Source of the DNA: Axinella damicornis
Lineage: Eukaryota > Porifera > Demospongiae > Axinellida > Axinellidae
Direction: 5' to 3'
DNA length: 64,000 nucleotides
Assembly (NCBI GenBank): GCA_963931865.1
Contig: OZ007516.1
Location: forward strand, 10,736,785 to 10,800,784
The translations under genes and the position numbers were made by a program. Below the pieces are notes generated by a model. The model did no database searches. It saw nothing but the letters and a program-made list of their open reading frames with translations, and was not told where the DNA came from. Shown in pieces: positions 1-10,800 of this stretch. Numbering within the stretch: the first letter of the stretch is position 1; each line of letters opens with the position of its first letter.

Positions 1-190
1 TCCCTCCCCTCTACCACCTCCCTGCCACCTGGTGCATCCCTCCCTCCATATGGTGCGTTCCTCCTTGCCACTTGGTGCATCCCTCCCTCCACCTGGTGCG
101 TCCCTCCCCTCCACCATCTCCCCTCCACCTGGTGCATCCCTCCCTCCACCTGGTGCGTTCCTCCCCTCTACCACCTCCCCACTACCTGGT
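1..190. repeat. Pyrimidine-rich minisatellite, about 24-bp unit
   Basis: Imperfect tandem copies of a unit like CCACCTGGTGCATCCCTCCCT fill the left edge of the window and probably continue beyond it. The reading frames that cross it are simple translations of the repeat and are not called as genes. Confidence 0.8.
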
Positions 191-250
191 ACATCGCAAA
201 CGTCACAATTAAAAAATTGACTTAATATTCACATTAAATTTTAAATTAAA

Positions 251-314
251 CGCATGCGCAAACAGTGTATACCAGGCCTTCCCCCCGCGATTTGAAGGCC
301 TGGGTACGAGGCTA
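251..314. mobile_element. Solo terminus of the TAGCCTCG transposon family
   Basis: The stretch has GCGCAAACAGTG, then ATACCAGGCC, and ends GGCCTGGGTACGAGGCTA. This is the order found in the right end of the 7.2-kb element at 7039-14277. No matching left end is seen in the window, so it is a decayed or solo end. Confidence 0.55.
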
Positions 315-373
315 GTTCAACGCTTGATGTGCTCTTCTTGCTGTTCTGAGCCCCAGTGCGCCTTGTTCAATTA

Positions 374-973
374 CCGTAGGCGCTCTAATTATGCGTCCGC
401 TCTAATTCTGCGTCAAAATTCAAAGTCTCAAACCGATAATTTCCAATAATGCGTCACGTTCCGGATACTAATTTTCTATTATTGCGTCACAGGTCAATTG
501 CCATCGTACCGCGTATCGTACCGCGTGCATCAGCTACAAAGATTCGCGCGAAAGCGTACGGATGAACCGCGAGCAGTCATCATTCCCTGTCACCGTTGCT
601 GTATAAAGGCACGTTTGCGAGATGGCTGAGAGGTGAGTACAGTCTCTCGCGAATCTTTCTTGGTCGTCCAGGGCCTCTCTTGAATTGCTTTGCTGTTGGT
701 TGGGCGCTGGGCTTCCAAGAAACTGGAAGCGGAGCATCCTTTGGCAGTTTGGAGAAATACTGATCTAAGACTAACTCATCTTCTTCGCTCGATCTACTGT
801 TCTCTTTTCAGACTTCGTTTGCACTTCGCCGATCGAAAGTCACACTATCCAGTTATTTTCTAATTATGCATCATCTAATTTTGCGTCACCTTTTAGGCGA
901 CCGAATTTCTATTATTGCGTTACATTTCAAAAATAATTATTTTTTGAGCGACGCATAATTAGAGCGCCTACGG
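374..973. mobile_element. 600-bp non-autonomous inverted-repeat element, TA target
   Basis: Inverted termini start CCGTAGGCGCTCTAATTATG on the left, with the complement on the right, and TA lies immediately outside both ends (372-373 and 974-975). Subterminal copies of a motif like ATTATTGCGTCAC occur in both arms. No transposase is visible. TA duplication fits a Tc1/mariner-type or similar mechanism, but the superfamily is not certain. Confidence 0.65.
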
Positions 974-1011
974 TAAGTCCTTTCTACCCTTGACATCACA
1001 CACGTGAGGAA

Positions 1012-1074
1012 AGATACCAGGCCCTACACGTTCTACATGCAACCGAAAACGGTGCCGGCCTGGGAACAAGGCTA
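1012..1074. mobile_element. Solo terminus of the TAGCCTCG transposon family
   Basis: ATACCAGGCC is followed after a spacer by GGCCTGGGAACAAGGCTA, the hairpin-plus-end organisation of the 7.2-kb element's terminus. Confidence 0.5.
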
Positions 1075-1132
1075 ATGCCTGACGATCAGAAGCTCAAGAG
1101 GAGTGGAGTGTTTGTCACATTGAAATTAACAC

Positions 1133-1278
1133 ACCCACATGCCCACTCACCCCACCCACACACCCACACACACACAAACACAAACACACACAACACACAC
1201 ACACACACAACACACACTCAACACACACACAACACATGCAATCACACACATGCGATATGTACACACACACACAGACAC
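1133..1278. repeat. CA-rich microsatellite
   Basis: Imperfect (CA)n with CCCA and ACAA interruptions, ending just before a VPS33A splice acceptor. The His/Thr-rich and Cys/Val-rich frames across it are repeat translations. Confidence 0.9.
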
Positions 1279-1291
1279 AACACGTCCACAG

Positions 1292-1937
1292 GTGGTAGCA
1301 GATCAGGTAAAACGTATGCGCAGAGAGCTGATGCAAGCTCGTGAAGTCTCTCCTCAGATTGATGCGATCGTCCTTCTGGACAGCTCCGTTGATTTCTTCA
1401 CCCCACTCTCCACTCCACTCACATATGAGGCACTCATTGATGAGATAAAATTATATGGAATTAGAAACAGTGAGCAGTGTACCACAACATGTGAATGAAA
1501 TCCAGTAGTACTGTTTACCCTCTTTGCCTCCTTCTCACCCTTCCCCACCCTCTCCCCCTTTCCTACCCTCTCCCTCCTTCCCACCCTCTCCCCTTTCCCA
1601 CCCTCTTCCCTCCCTCCCCTCTCCCTCTCCCGATCCCCCTTCCTCTTCAACTCCCTGTCCCTCTTTCCCATTCCGTCACTCCCTTCCCCTCCCCCTTTTC
1701 ACCTTTCTCCTCTCTCTTCCTTCCCCTTCCCCTCCCCCTTCCCCATAGGTTGTGCCAAGTTCCCATGCCAGATGTTCTCAGATGCAGTTACCAAAGGGAG
1801 CACCTCCTCCCACAGGACCTCTCACTTTCCTCTTCATCTCAGAGGAAAATATGTTTGTGGAGCTGAAGGACCTGAATTTCCGTGCTGTTGGATCATACCT
1901 CAGCCGAGAGGCAAAGAAGATCACCGAGGCATATGAG
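1292..1937 (+). pseudogene. VPS33A: VPS33A fragment (Sec1/Munc18 family), two exons
   Basis: VPS33A is the Sec1/Munc18-type subunit of the HOPS and CORVET tethering complexes, which drive late-endosome and lysosome fusion. Exon 1292-1469 (acceptor CCACAG, donor GTGAGC) encodes a stretch with SPQIDAIVLLD, VDFFTPL and LTYEALIDE, the central domain signature. Exon 1749-1937 continues after a CT-rich intron with FISEENMFVELKDLNF and AVGSYLSREAKKITEAYE. The start of the second exon reads SCAKFP in one frame, but the rest is in the next frame, so one extra base (or two missing) lies near 1790. Neither upstream nor downstream exons are found, and what follows is a repetitive-family gene. I see a frameshifted fragment: a pseudogene, an assembly fragment, or a base error in a real exon. 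VPS33A fits better than VPS33B. Confidence 0.75.
1500..1747. repeat. CT-rich low-complexity intron
   Basis: An almost pure pyrimidine tract on the plus strand forms the VPS33A intron up to the CCCCATAG acceptor. Open frames here (Pro/Ser/Leu-rich, or Arg/Glu/Gly-rich in reverse) are composition artefacts. Confidence 0.85.
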
Positions 1938-2047
1938 GTTTGTGGAACTTTATTGTCCCATTACTAGTAGCAGTCCCCATCTCCCTGTCAGCCTAGCATA
2001 GCTGGTGGGGGCTGGCATAGCTGTTTGTATCCTCCTTCTAGGAGAGT

Positions 2048-3117
2048 ATGCCACGTGGTGTAAAAAACGAGGAAGAACCTCGAAACTCCGGTTTTATCGA
2101 CGATCTGTCTGCGCCCAGAGACCCTTTTTCGCCAAATTCTTTGACTTTGGAGGAGGATACAGTGAACGAACCGCCAGTATGTCCCTAGTGAACGCTTCCG
2201 TCTACTGTACATCCACCAAACTAACGATCTTGCAGTGGCAAATACTGAACAGCGACGTTCCTGACATCACGCTCTCACAATTCTTCCAGGAGAGGCTGCT
2301 GCCACTTCTAGACAGGCGTACATGTGAGTTGCAGAAAGTGTATGTTGGGAAGGGAAAAGACTCACTCGATGAAGCTGATGTCAATTTGTGTATGAGTCCA
2401 GTTGTCAGTATGTTCGGTGCGTTTGTAAAGTTCATTGTGCCTCAAGAAACGTTTAATGACCTGCACATGCTACCAGATCCTGTTCCGGGTGATGATGGGC
2501 ATTACGTACCATTCGAGAGTGTGTATGGAACTGCCACAAGTGAAGAACATCGACTTTCTTTGCTCACACGTAGCAAGAAGCACAAGAGCCTCCCATTTGT
2601 TGCGAGCATACAGCATGTGAAGAATACCAACCTCATGATTCAGTGTGAGGAGTGCGGAATGTGGAGGTTAGTGTATGCGAAGAAGAAGCTGAGTGCACAT
2701 TGGAGACGTGAGCTGGAGAAAATGCTACAGACCTTTGACTTCAGCTGTGGAGCAAGCACATCGGATTTGGATCTACCAGATGAACTTAGTCACGTACATT
2801 TCAGAGACCTCAGCTGCGAGGACCCGGTCGAGAAACTCTACTATTCCATGGAGTATGACCCCATATGCATCTATTGCTCCAGTGAGGATGAACTAGAAAC
2901 TCAAGAAAATTTTTTTCCCATTTGCGCATCTTGTAAAACCAGCAAGTGCCCAATATCGAAGCAGTGGTTTTTCATGTTTTCTTTTGGCTCACTTCTGACA
3001 CCCTGTATCATGCTGGGTTGTTTCATGTTTTGTATTGGCTCACTTCAGACACTATCATTCTTTTCTGCCATGTTCACATTGTCTACGTGCATGTTAGTGT
3101 ACCTAGAGACGCCCTAA
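2048..3117 (+). pseudogene. Uncharacterised cysteine-rich repetitive-family protein, frameshifted
   Basis: A candidate start at 2048 follows a splice-acceptor-like TCCTTCTAG and opens a frame of about 45 codons rich in acidic residues, ending at a TAG near 2185. From about 2195 a different frame stays open to 3117 and looks strongly coding: VYCTSTKLTILQWQ, LSQFFQERLLPLLDRRTC, MSPVVSMFGAF, then CEECGMWRLVYAKKKL, DFSCGAS, EKLYYSMEYDPICIYC and CASCKTSKC. The paired CxxC motifs suggest zinc-binding knuckles. I remember similar proteins as multi-copy uncharacterised families in sponge genomes, but this is unverified and I assign no function. The frame change and stop near 2185 suggest a decayed copy. 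The last 50 codons after CKTSKCP are hydrophobic, contain an internal direct repeat (TTCATGTTTT...GGCTCACTT) and may not be coding. It sits where VPS33A should continue. Confidence 0.5.
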
Positions 3118-3684
3118 GGCAACATGTCAAGTGCTTTAAGTAGGTGTTTACACTTTGGCTCTCTTAATGGCATAATGGTAATACCCGCCCGCCCGCACTG
3201 TGTGTAGGGAAAGCACCTGATGAGAAACTAAGAATTATTATTATTTTTTATTATTATAAATCAACCAATTGGGGCCTAATTTTACTAGCTACATGCAGAC
3301 AAACCTCTGAGTTTCAGTGAGGTGATAGGGATATGATCGACCAAGCTTCGAGCATCGGTATGCCATACCAACCTCGCTCCTCGCAGCCCTGCTCCGTGCG
3401 CTCACGATCACAGCTAGCTACAGACATGATCAAAAGCTAGCTGTCCGATCAACTTTTTTTGTTGTTGTCGCATAATTAGACATGACATTTCGGTACATGA
3501 CGTAATGTAGCTCTGCGACTAGTTCCAAGACTACATGTGAGACTAGACTGTCATGCAGACCGTCTAAGGGTGGGCGATCAGAAACACTAAATTCGAACGA
3601 CTGACCCAGGCTACGATGGCGGATGGTAAGTCAAACCAGTTATGTACTTGCCTGGAATCGCATAACTATCTCTGCGACGGACAG

Positions 3685-3739
3685 TAGTCTCATTCCCAGA
3701 CCATTTTCCCACGCGAAAAACGGTCTGGGAACGAGACTA
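3685..3739. mobile_element. Palindromic mini-element, TAGTCTC subfamily
   Basis: TAGTCTCATTCCCAGACC and its near-complement GGTCTGGGAACGAGACTA enclose a short spacer, making a hairpin of about 55 bp. The flanks do not show a clear duplication. Confidence 0.7.
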
Positions 3740-4318
3740 GGGAGAGGGCATGGCTCAATATTTTAGAAGCTGGTTTGTTCAGTTGGAATAGAACTAGAGT
3801 TAGTTGTGCAGTTGAGTTTGTGTGAGTAGAATACTGTTTAGGTGTGTTTATAAGATGACTGTGTTTATAAGATCATAATAGATGGGTCTGTTGATTTTGG
3901 CCTAGTGAAATGTTGTTTCTGTTTCAGTATTATCATTATGTGATTAGAAGATAATTAACCTATCAGCCAGTCTACATTGGAGATCTGTCTTTCATTTTCG
4001 AAGGCTTTTCATGCTCCAAACTGCACATGGTGTTGCACTCAGTGCACAATTGCTAAGCATGCTCTAGCTGAAAACTTGACTTTGAGCACTAGAATATTGG
4101 AGGCTGCACAAGGTGAGAGGACTGTTTTCTGGCTTCATTCATTATTTTTATGCTGAAAACAAGAGAAATTGCCTACCCAGCTCTTGGCTTTCCACAGCCA
4201 AGCCCAGACACGGACATGCCATCTTCACCCACCAGGTGTACCGATACATCTCCTCCCCCTGTCCCACCCTCTCTGTCTGTGTCCCTCTAAGACACCACTG
4301 GCAGTGACATCACCTGCA

Positions 4319-4566
4319 AGGGGTTGCTTGGTGGCCAAGTGGTTAAAGTGCTGTACTCAGGTTCTGGCTCCACTAAGTGAATTTTCTTTATTCAGGGTGA
4401 ACTCAGCTCTACCCCAAAAACTGAGTAGAAGGGGTACCTTTGTGTCCTTCAGAGGGGACATTAACCTCTCTGTCCTGGTGGACCTGGTTTAAGTAATCTC
4501 TGCATTCTCTGGGCGCTATCCACCATTAATTGTGATAAACCCCTCGTGGTCAACACAAAACAAAAT
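4319..4566 (+). mobile_element. tRNA-derived SINE
   Basis: The head has an A-box-like TGGCCAAGTGGTTAAAG and, 18 bp on, a weak B-box-like GGTTCTGGCTCC, followed by a tRNA-unrelated body. A related head occurs in reverse near 22089, which supports a dispersed family rather than a functional tRNA. Confidence 0.55.
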
Positions 4567-5019
4567 TACTTCAGGTCTGATCTTAGGCTTTACAGTCATG
4601 GGTTGTTAAAAGGTTATCATCAGTGGTATGATATTACGTATGACAACTTACCTTGACTCCTTCATACTAGGAAAAAAGTTAAGTTTTCTGGTTTACAAAA
4701 TGTATACTGTATCTAATCAAATGCAAAGTTTAATTCAGGTGTTGTTGCATTCTAAGTAATGCATGGAACACCAGGTTTTGTACACATTACATCAATGATC
4801 AAACTTTCATTGCACGGTACAATTCTATATAAGTTTTGTAGGCAGTAAACCTGGCCTGAATGTGGAGAAAACAATTAGGTTCTATGGTGACCAAATTCTA
4901 GACTTTATGCATAAATTTGTATTAGTTTTAACTGGTATGAAATCTGACTTGATGATGAAGTACCAAAGGATTCGGTACACTCCAAATGTCATGTGACAAG
5001 CCCATCCCCAGACCATGAT

Positions 5020-5064
5020 TAGCCTCGTTCACAGGCTGGTGGAGCCTGGGAATGAGGCTAGCTA
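5020..5064. mobile_element. Palindromic mini-element with 9-bp target duplication
   Basis: TAGCCTCGTT...GCCTGGGAATGAGGCTA forms a hairpin. GACCATGAT precedes it (5011-5019) and recurs perfectly after it (5065-5073), with an extra GCTA at the right end. The 9-bp size matches the large element at 7039-14277. Confidence 0.8.
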
Positions 5065-5198
5065 GACCATGATATGGTTCCACACATGATTATCCTTCTC
5101 AAGAAACACCTCGGTCAACATTTAACAAATCAGCAGCAAGTACTCAAGCATGTCTCTAGTCCATGGCACATATGCATGACTACAAGTTGACAGCAAGT

Positions 5199-6686
5199 TT
5201 AGCTGCGACTACGACTTGGGGTTGCAATTGTTGCCGATGGACTTTGAACTGGATGATGTGCCCTGCTGAAAGCCCAGAGAAGCGACTTGCCATATTTCGC
5301 GATGGGGCAAGGATGCTCCGATGGCTCCCCAGGTTGCCTTCCGTTTCGCATCTTTCAGGACTGACTGGAACGATGGGTTTTGGAAGTCGTGTCCAGTCTT
5401 CCAAAGAATTCATTCACTTTGAATGACCTCCAGGGCAAGGGACGAATGACAAATGTATTGTCTTCTTCGCAAGACTCTTCACTCGACATGAAGTCGTTCA
5501 CCATCACGTTCATCCACTTTTTCAGACGTTCATCGTCTGTTTGTAGCATTCGCTTGAGTGCCTTCACTCTTTCCTTACATTTCTGGGTGAGACAAAATAG
5601 AGATACTATGACAGCAATAATTAAAAGTATAATGATGATGTATAGCATGAAGAAGGGAGGGGGGTGTTGTCAAGGAGAAATGACAGCCGTTCTAATATTC
5701 AGGGTTAAAGGCTGTACACAACCTACTGTAGTCGCACGTTATTAGGCGCATGCACCTATATCTTCACAAGAAGGAAATATGTAATTATATAAGCGAGATG
5801 CGAACAACATTCCTTGAATCACTGGGAATTATAGCTTTTTCCACTCTGCGCTGGTCTTCCAGAAACTGATCCTACTTAGCTGAGATGAGAGTCGAACTTG
5901 CACCTAACCGCGAATATGCGCCTATAGGTAATGCACGACTACGGTATGCGAACTGAACATTGTTGTTTGTACATAGCCATGTAAACCCTTCATGATTATG
6001 CTGTATGTGGGCCAACACACTAACCAAGCTAAGTACAATAGTGGAGGTTCTGCTCAGATAGGCATTGCCAATACAGTAGCTAAACCATGCAGCTGAAGAT
6101 ACGGACTGGACAGGCACCATAACCATCAGAGCTTCTCCATATCCACACCGTCTGCACACTCTTCGAGTTCATTTGAAGTTTTGTATTTGGCTTTTCCAGT
6201 GATTCTCTTGCTTAGAGGAGTGCCCGTAGGTGCGGTCTATGCAGGAAATACTCAAAAAGTGAAGTGGTCACATGACGGACTTACGTGTCACTGACGCACG
6301 CTACAATCCAAAGCTGAATGGTGTGTAGTCGGTGCGATCACAGAGCAACTTTGTCGATGATGGTGCCCATCCAGTCTAGTTTCTTCTCCTGTTAACCTAT
6401 TATGGTTCACAGCTACTTACTCGAGAACTTCGCTGTCGTTTCTTTTGCTTGTGAAGGTCTGCAACATAGCTCCCCTTCCTTTTCTCATTCTGGCAAAGGG
6501 TTCGAAAGTACCTTTTCCAAGAAACTGCAGAATGAAGGGAACAGGTACATAAGTTAAGGTAAAGATGTTAATAGTTTCTTGAACTTACACTTCACTTCTC
6601 CTTCAGTGAAATGAGGGAACTGTCCACGAACTTCCTTCACAACAGATTCCATCACAGCATGATTAACAGGATCAGTAAACCTCTGC
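5199..6686 (-). pseudogene. Uncharacterised repetitive-family gene, three 3' exons, premature stop
   Basis: Exons with good splice sites read right to left: 6589-6686 (RFTDPVNHAVMESVVKEV, then FPHFTEGEVK), 6421-6524 (KRYFRTLCQNEKRKG and a basic KQKKRQRSSR) and 5582 down to 5199 (KCKERVKALKRML, then MSSEESCEED, then IRPLPWRS). The phases of these three exons agree. In the last exon a TGA near 5357 is followed by about 50 more in-frame codons to a TAA at 5199, so CGA-to-TGA decay is likely. The order of a basic helical region, an acidic SSEES stretch and PLPWRS recalls a multi-copy uncharacterised family in sponges and cnidarians (from memory, unverified). The 5' part is not seen next to it because a 7.2-kb transposon starts at 7039; the exon at 15136-15375 may be its displaced 5' end. 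Confidence 0.5.
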
Positions 6687-6689
6687 CTG

Positions 6690-7029
6690 CATGATTATAC
6701 AACATGAACTGGTAACAGCCTTCCCCCAAAGTTTCAAATAGCAATGCACAAAATGGGCTATTCCATTAATAAAGGATACACCCCCTATTCAATTTGCATA
6801 CCCCGGGACAGAAAATATGCCTTCTACAGACTTTAGTATACGGAAGTATGCGGAAAATTAAAGTTCCCCAAAACTTACAGAGATTTATGACAGAATACGG
6901 AAACTCGGCAAATCCCCATAGGACAAATCATTTGCTCATCAATGGGGGTGTAACCTTATTTAACGGACTATCCCCATGCCCAGCCCAGGTCAAACTTAGC
7001 CATAATGATTGCTACAATCATCCCTCCTT
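6690..7029. other. No gene seen
   Basis: AT-rich flank between the pseudogene exon and the 7.2-kb transposon. I see no coding or repeat signal beyond the 9-bp target duplication that begins at 7030. Confidence 0.5.
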
Positions 7030-7038
7030 GTGATAGGC

Positions 7039-7110
7039 TAGCCTCGAACCCAGGCGCGGAGGGGGGAGAAAAGAGCGCCTGGTATCCACTGTTTGCGCAT
7101 GCGCTTAATT
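7039..7110 (+). repeat. Left terminal inverted repeat of the 7.2-kb element
   Basis: 72 bp, ending GCGCATGCGCTTAATT. It contains its own stem: CCAGGCGC and GCGCCTGG flank a purine loop, so each terminus can fold alone. Confidence 0.92.
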
Positions 7111-7398
7111 TCCTGACATTCCGGGAATCCCGGATAATACCGCGTCATTCCCGTGGCTTGTTGACGTCAGATACGTGTACGTACCGTATCACGATCGTAT
7201 TGTCACAATGGCGATTTTATGGAAGACCTAGACCAGGCTGTTTCGTACCTCCAGCGACTTGGATTTGCAGCGATGACGCTCGAACCCGAGCAGAGGGCAT
7301 CTTCGAAGTGAGTATACGAAGAGACTCAGGCTACGCGCTGGTTTTGGTAAGTCATTGTGTTATTAGCTAGCTAGTAGTAGCGATTCCGGACAAGTTTT

Positions 7399-7677
7399 TT
7401 AGAACGTTTTCAGGAATTCGCACAGCACGCAGCTAGATTTGTCATCCAATTCTGAGCAAAACCGTCTTTGTTGCTTCCAAATCGGTCCATCGGGAAGCAA
7501 ATTAGGCATTATTTTGTCAAACGTAATCATGAAATTTTTTCCGGTCACTTTTTGATAGGAAACGTGGTCTAATTTTCGGTAATTGCATGATTCCAACAAT
7601 AACTCGTGAACGCGTGGGCCAATTTTAATGCAACTTGGACCAAAATGTTCCTGTGCGAGCGGTGATTCCAGCAACAT
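7399..7677 (-). other. Small open frame inside the transposon, 3' of the transposase
   Basis: A 92-codon frame on the transposase strand with a fairly normal amino-acid mix (HFGPSCIKIGPRVHELLLE, then a Cys-containing tail). It lies between the transposase stop and the left terminus and could be an accessory frame or 3' untranslated sequence. No similarity is recognised. Confidence 0.2.
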
Positions 7678-7839
7678 CCTTCACACTCCTGCTGCAACTA
7701 CATTTGACAGAGCTCTTCTGACTCCCAGAATCAAGGTACGTCAACTTCATTTTAAAGGCAAGCCCAAAGGTATAACAGATGGCCTAGTAGTACATTGTGG
7801 TAGAGTAATAGCTAGCTATTTATACTATTGATGCACTAT

Positions 7840-10800
7840 TTAACCTACTATGATAGATAAGTCACCATTTGCATAGTCTTCCATTAGCTTGTAAGTGTAC
7901 ACTATGTCTGGTTCATCTTCGTAGACAACATTATACCATTCCGGAAATCCTGGTACCTGCGATACAACTGTCCCAGTGTATGCAACAATCTCCTTGTTCT
8001 CTGAAAATTTGTGCTGTATTCGCTTTCCAACAAGTATTGGGTCAGCACTTGTGGCACTTTGGGAAGTCGATACTGGAGGTGCTTTCCAAGCATCCTCAAT
8101 GAGCTTCAACAAATTCTCCTTGAGAATCGTTGAGGAGAATTGACCCACCCCCTTTTTGGAAAAGCGATATATCGCTGCATCTGAATTCTGGTGGAGAACA
8201 TTTTTCCTGAATTTCAGTTGGATTTTCAGTGCCTCCTTTTTCTTCGTTTCACTTTTTATCCTCAGCAGCTGTTGTTCAACATCATCCTTGGTTTGCCATA
8301 AGCCTATGGATACAATTTCTGAGGTTAGCTTTTCTTTCTCTTGTAGTACCTTCTGTTCCTTCTTCCTGATGTTATCCTGCTTTGTCTGAAGCAGTTCTCT
8401 GCGCTGTTGTTCAATCACTGCTAGCCGTTCTCTGAACTGGGCTCGATGAGCAGGTGCTAACCTTCGACCTGAGGCCAGGAGTGATTCCTGTTTGTGTATA
8501 GCTTGTTGTGCAAGCCACTTGGAGGTCTTGTTTGTTGAAAACAGTATGTGAGCCTCTAAGGCCAGCAGAGATGCATTGGGTTTTTCCCTCAGTAATCTGT
8601 CTAGCTTGGCAAAATCACGCTCACTGACTGTGTTTGTCTTTGTGACAGATTTTGTTTGGTTTCTGACAGATCCACTTGCGCCTTCCCATTTTCCACCAGG
8701 AAGATGATCCACAAGCATCCTTTGGGCAAGCAGTTCCAGTGATTTGAAAAGTGCTTGAAGGATTTGCTGGACCAGCGGGTCCGAGGGGGATGGAACAACA
8801 AGTGATGCCCACACATCATCTTTGTTGACTGGAGTATCGGGAAAGGGCACCTTCTCCCCTGTCAGGAACTCAGAGGCATCATCCCCACACTCTGCTAGAA
8901 ATTCTAGCAGCTTAGTGAAGTAGGTGGATATATGTAGGTCTGACTCGAGAATTCTCCAGAGGGGGGCGGTTATGAGTTTGTCAATCAGGCCTAGGGCCCG
9001 ACACCCTGAGATATACAACTCATTGTTCGCATCATCAAGAACGGCCTTCAGCAATTTGTTTTGGGGCCCCCAAACTTTTGTCAAGAACTCGATCATGTGC
9101 CTGTGCAGGTAAAACACTCGGGCTCCATTTAGGAATACTATGTTGAATCGATTTCCTCTGAAGTGGGCCAAGTGTACATTGGTAATTCCAAGGCGACGCA
9201 AATAGGTATGAAACTGCACTGCACAGCCAGATTTCTCATCACCTCGACGTTCAAATGCTTTACATGCAGTTCTGATGAGCCTAATGGTGCCAGCTTCTGT
9301 GTTCTCACTAACGTCTTCATGGTGAGCTTTTTCAAACAAGTGAATTGCCTCTGATGTGGTTTCTGCCATTGACACAACAAAATGAATGCCACCAAAAAAA
9401 TTGTACATCTCTGACATGGTCTCTTTTTCTTTCTGTGACAGTTCTTCCCAGTTCTTCACTACCAACGGTAATACTTCAGCTCGGTAATCTGCCAAAAGCG
9501 CATTAAAGGATTTCTCTGTGCTTGCCCGATCAGACATTGTACTCTTGATTCGTGCCACTATTTCACTTGCCACTTGTGTGTTTTTGTCATCGCTAGTGGA
9601 AGCGGAAACACTGAGATCATCAAGAATTTCTTTCATTTTCTCCAGCATGGATTGTGCTGACCCTGAGGCCACCTCCCGCATCCCAAGTGTGTATGTCTCA
9701 TGCTCAGTGGAAACCTGGTAAGCAAGGTACTTATGTCCAAACTTGGTAGTCCCATCACTGTGCAGGGTATGATGGTCTTCTTGTGTGAGTACCTCGGCCA
9801 GTTGCATCTGGGAGAGTGCCCGTGCTTCAATTAACATATCGTTAATTGCTGTGTGTTTTGGTAATCTATTGCAAGTCACTCCTGCTAGTTTCAGCACTGA
9901 CTGGATAACAGGCACAATTTGTAGTATTGCTACATTGTGCGACAGCAGATCCATAACACACACACGAAGTTCATTAGTATATTTTCCATCTTCAAATGTG
10001 GTCAGCATCTTTGACTGCAAATGCTTCACTTCGTCATGTAGCTCTGCATTAGCTTCCATTAACTCAACATTGGTTTGTTTCGTCTTGGAAGTTTCATTTG
10101 CTAGCTGCTCACAGTTTTCACACTCGCTCAGTGCTGCTACCATCTTTTCTTTGAGTTGCTCACATTTGTCCTTATAATACTGAATTTGACCTTTTGTGTT
10201 CTTCAAGAAAGCGCTTGTCTTGTACTTTAGCTGCCTCTCTAATTTGTCAATCTTATCTAGTTGACATCGGATTTTCTTATCTTTTCTTTTTTCTCTTCTA
10301 CGTACGTTGTGGGGCTTGTATGTCTCTACCAGTTGCTTAAGTTTTTCAATCTTTTGCGTCATTTTCATGCTCTCCTGTAACAATTCCTCGTGTTTTTGTT
10401 TCCATTCTGCAACTTCTACAGCCAAGCTCTTGTTCACAAGAATTGTGGTTTCCGTTTGAAACCTGGAAGGAGCAGCCGGAAGTTTAGCTTCAGTTGAACT
10501 GCCAGAACTTTGCTGAGTTGGTGTTGTGTATGGTGTATTGAGTAGCCTTTCTGCTTCAGGCTTTCTTTTTGGTGTTTTCTTCAGGTTAGCATGCCTAGTG
10601 CTTATTGCAATTACTGACTTTCGTAAAGCCCAGATGTCTGGTTTTGTTCCCCCTGAATACAGTTTTTCTATCCAGCTGGAAAATGTGGCCCATGTTAATT
10701 TGTTGGACTTCAGCACTGCAAAGAGCTCCAACACCAAGCCATTTTTTATTACTGGGACAGACGGAAGAGATAGTGCTGCTGTTTGGTCAAGAAGCATGGT

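Larger units (their letters stand above)
3118..5010. other. Non-coding stretch with small transposons
   Basis: No exon with convincing protein similarity is seen on either strand. The stretch holds a palindromic mini-element (3685-3739) and a tRNA-derived SINE (4319-4566), listed separately. Short frames near 4113-4492 overlap the SINE and are rejected. Confidence 0.6.
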
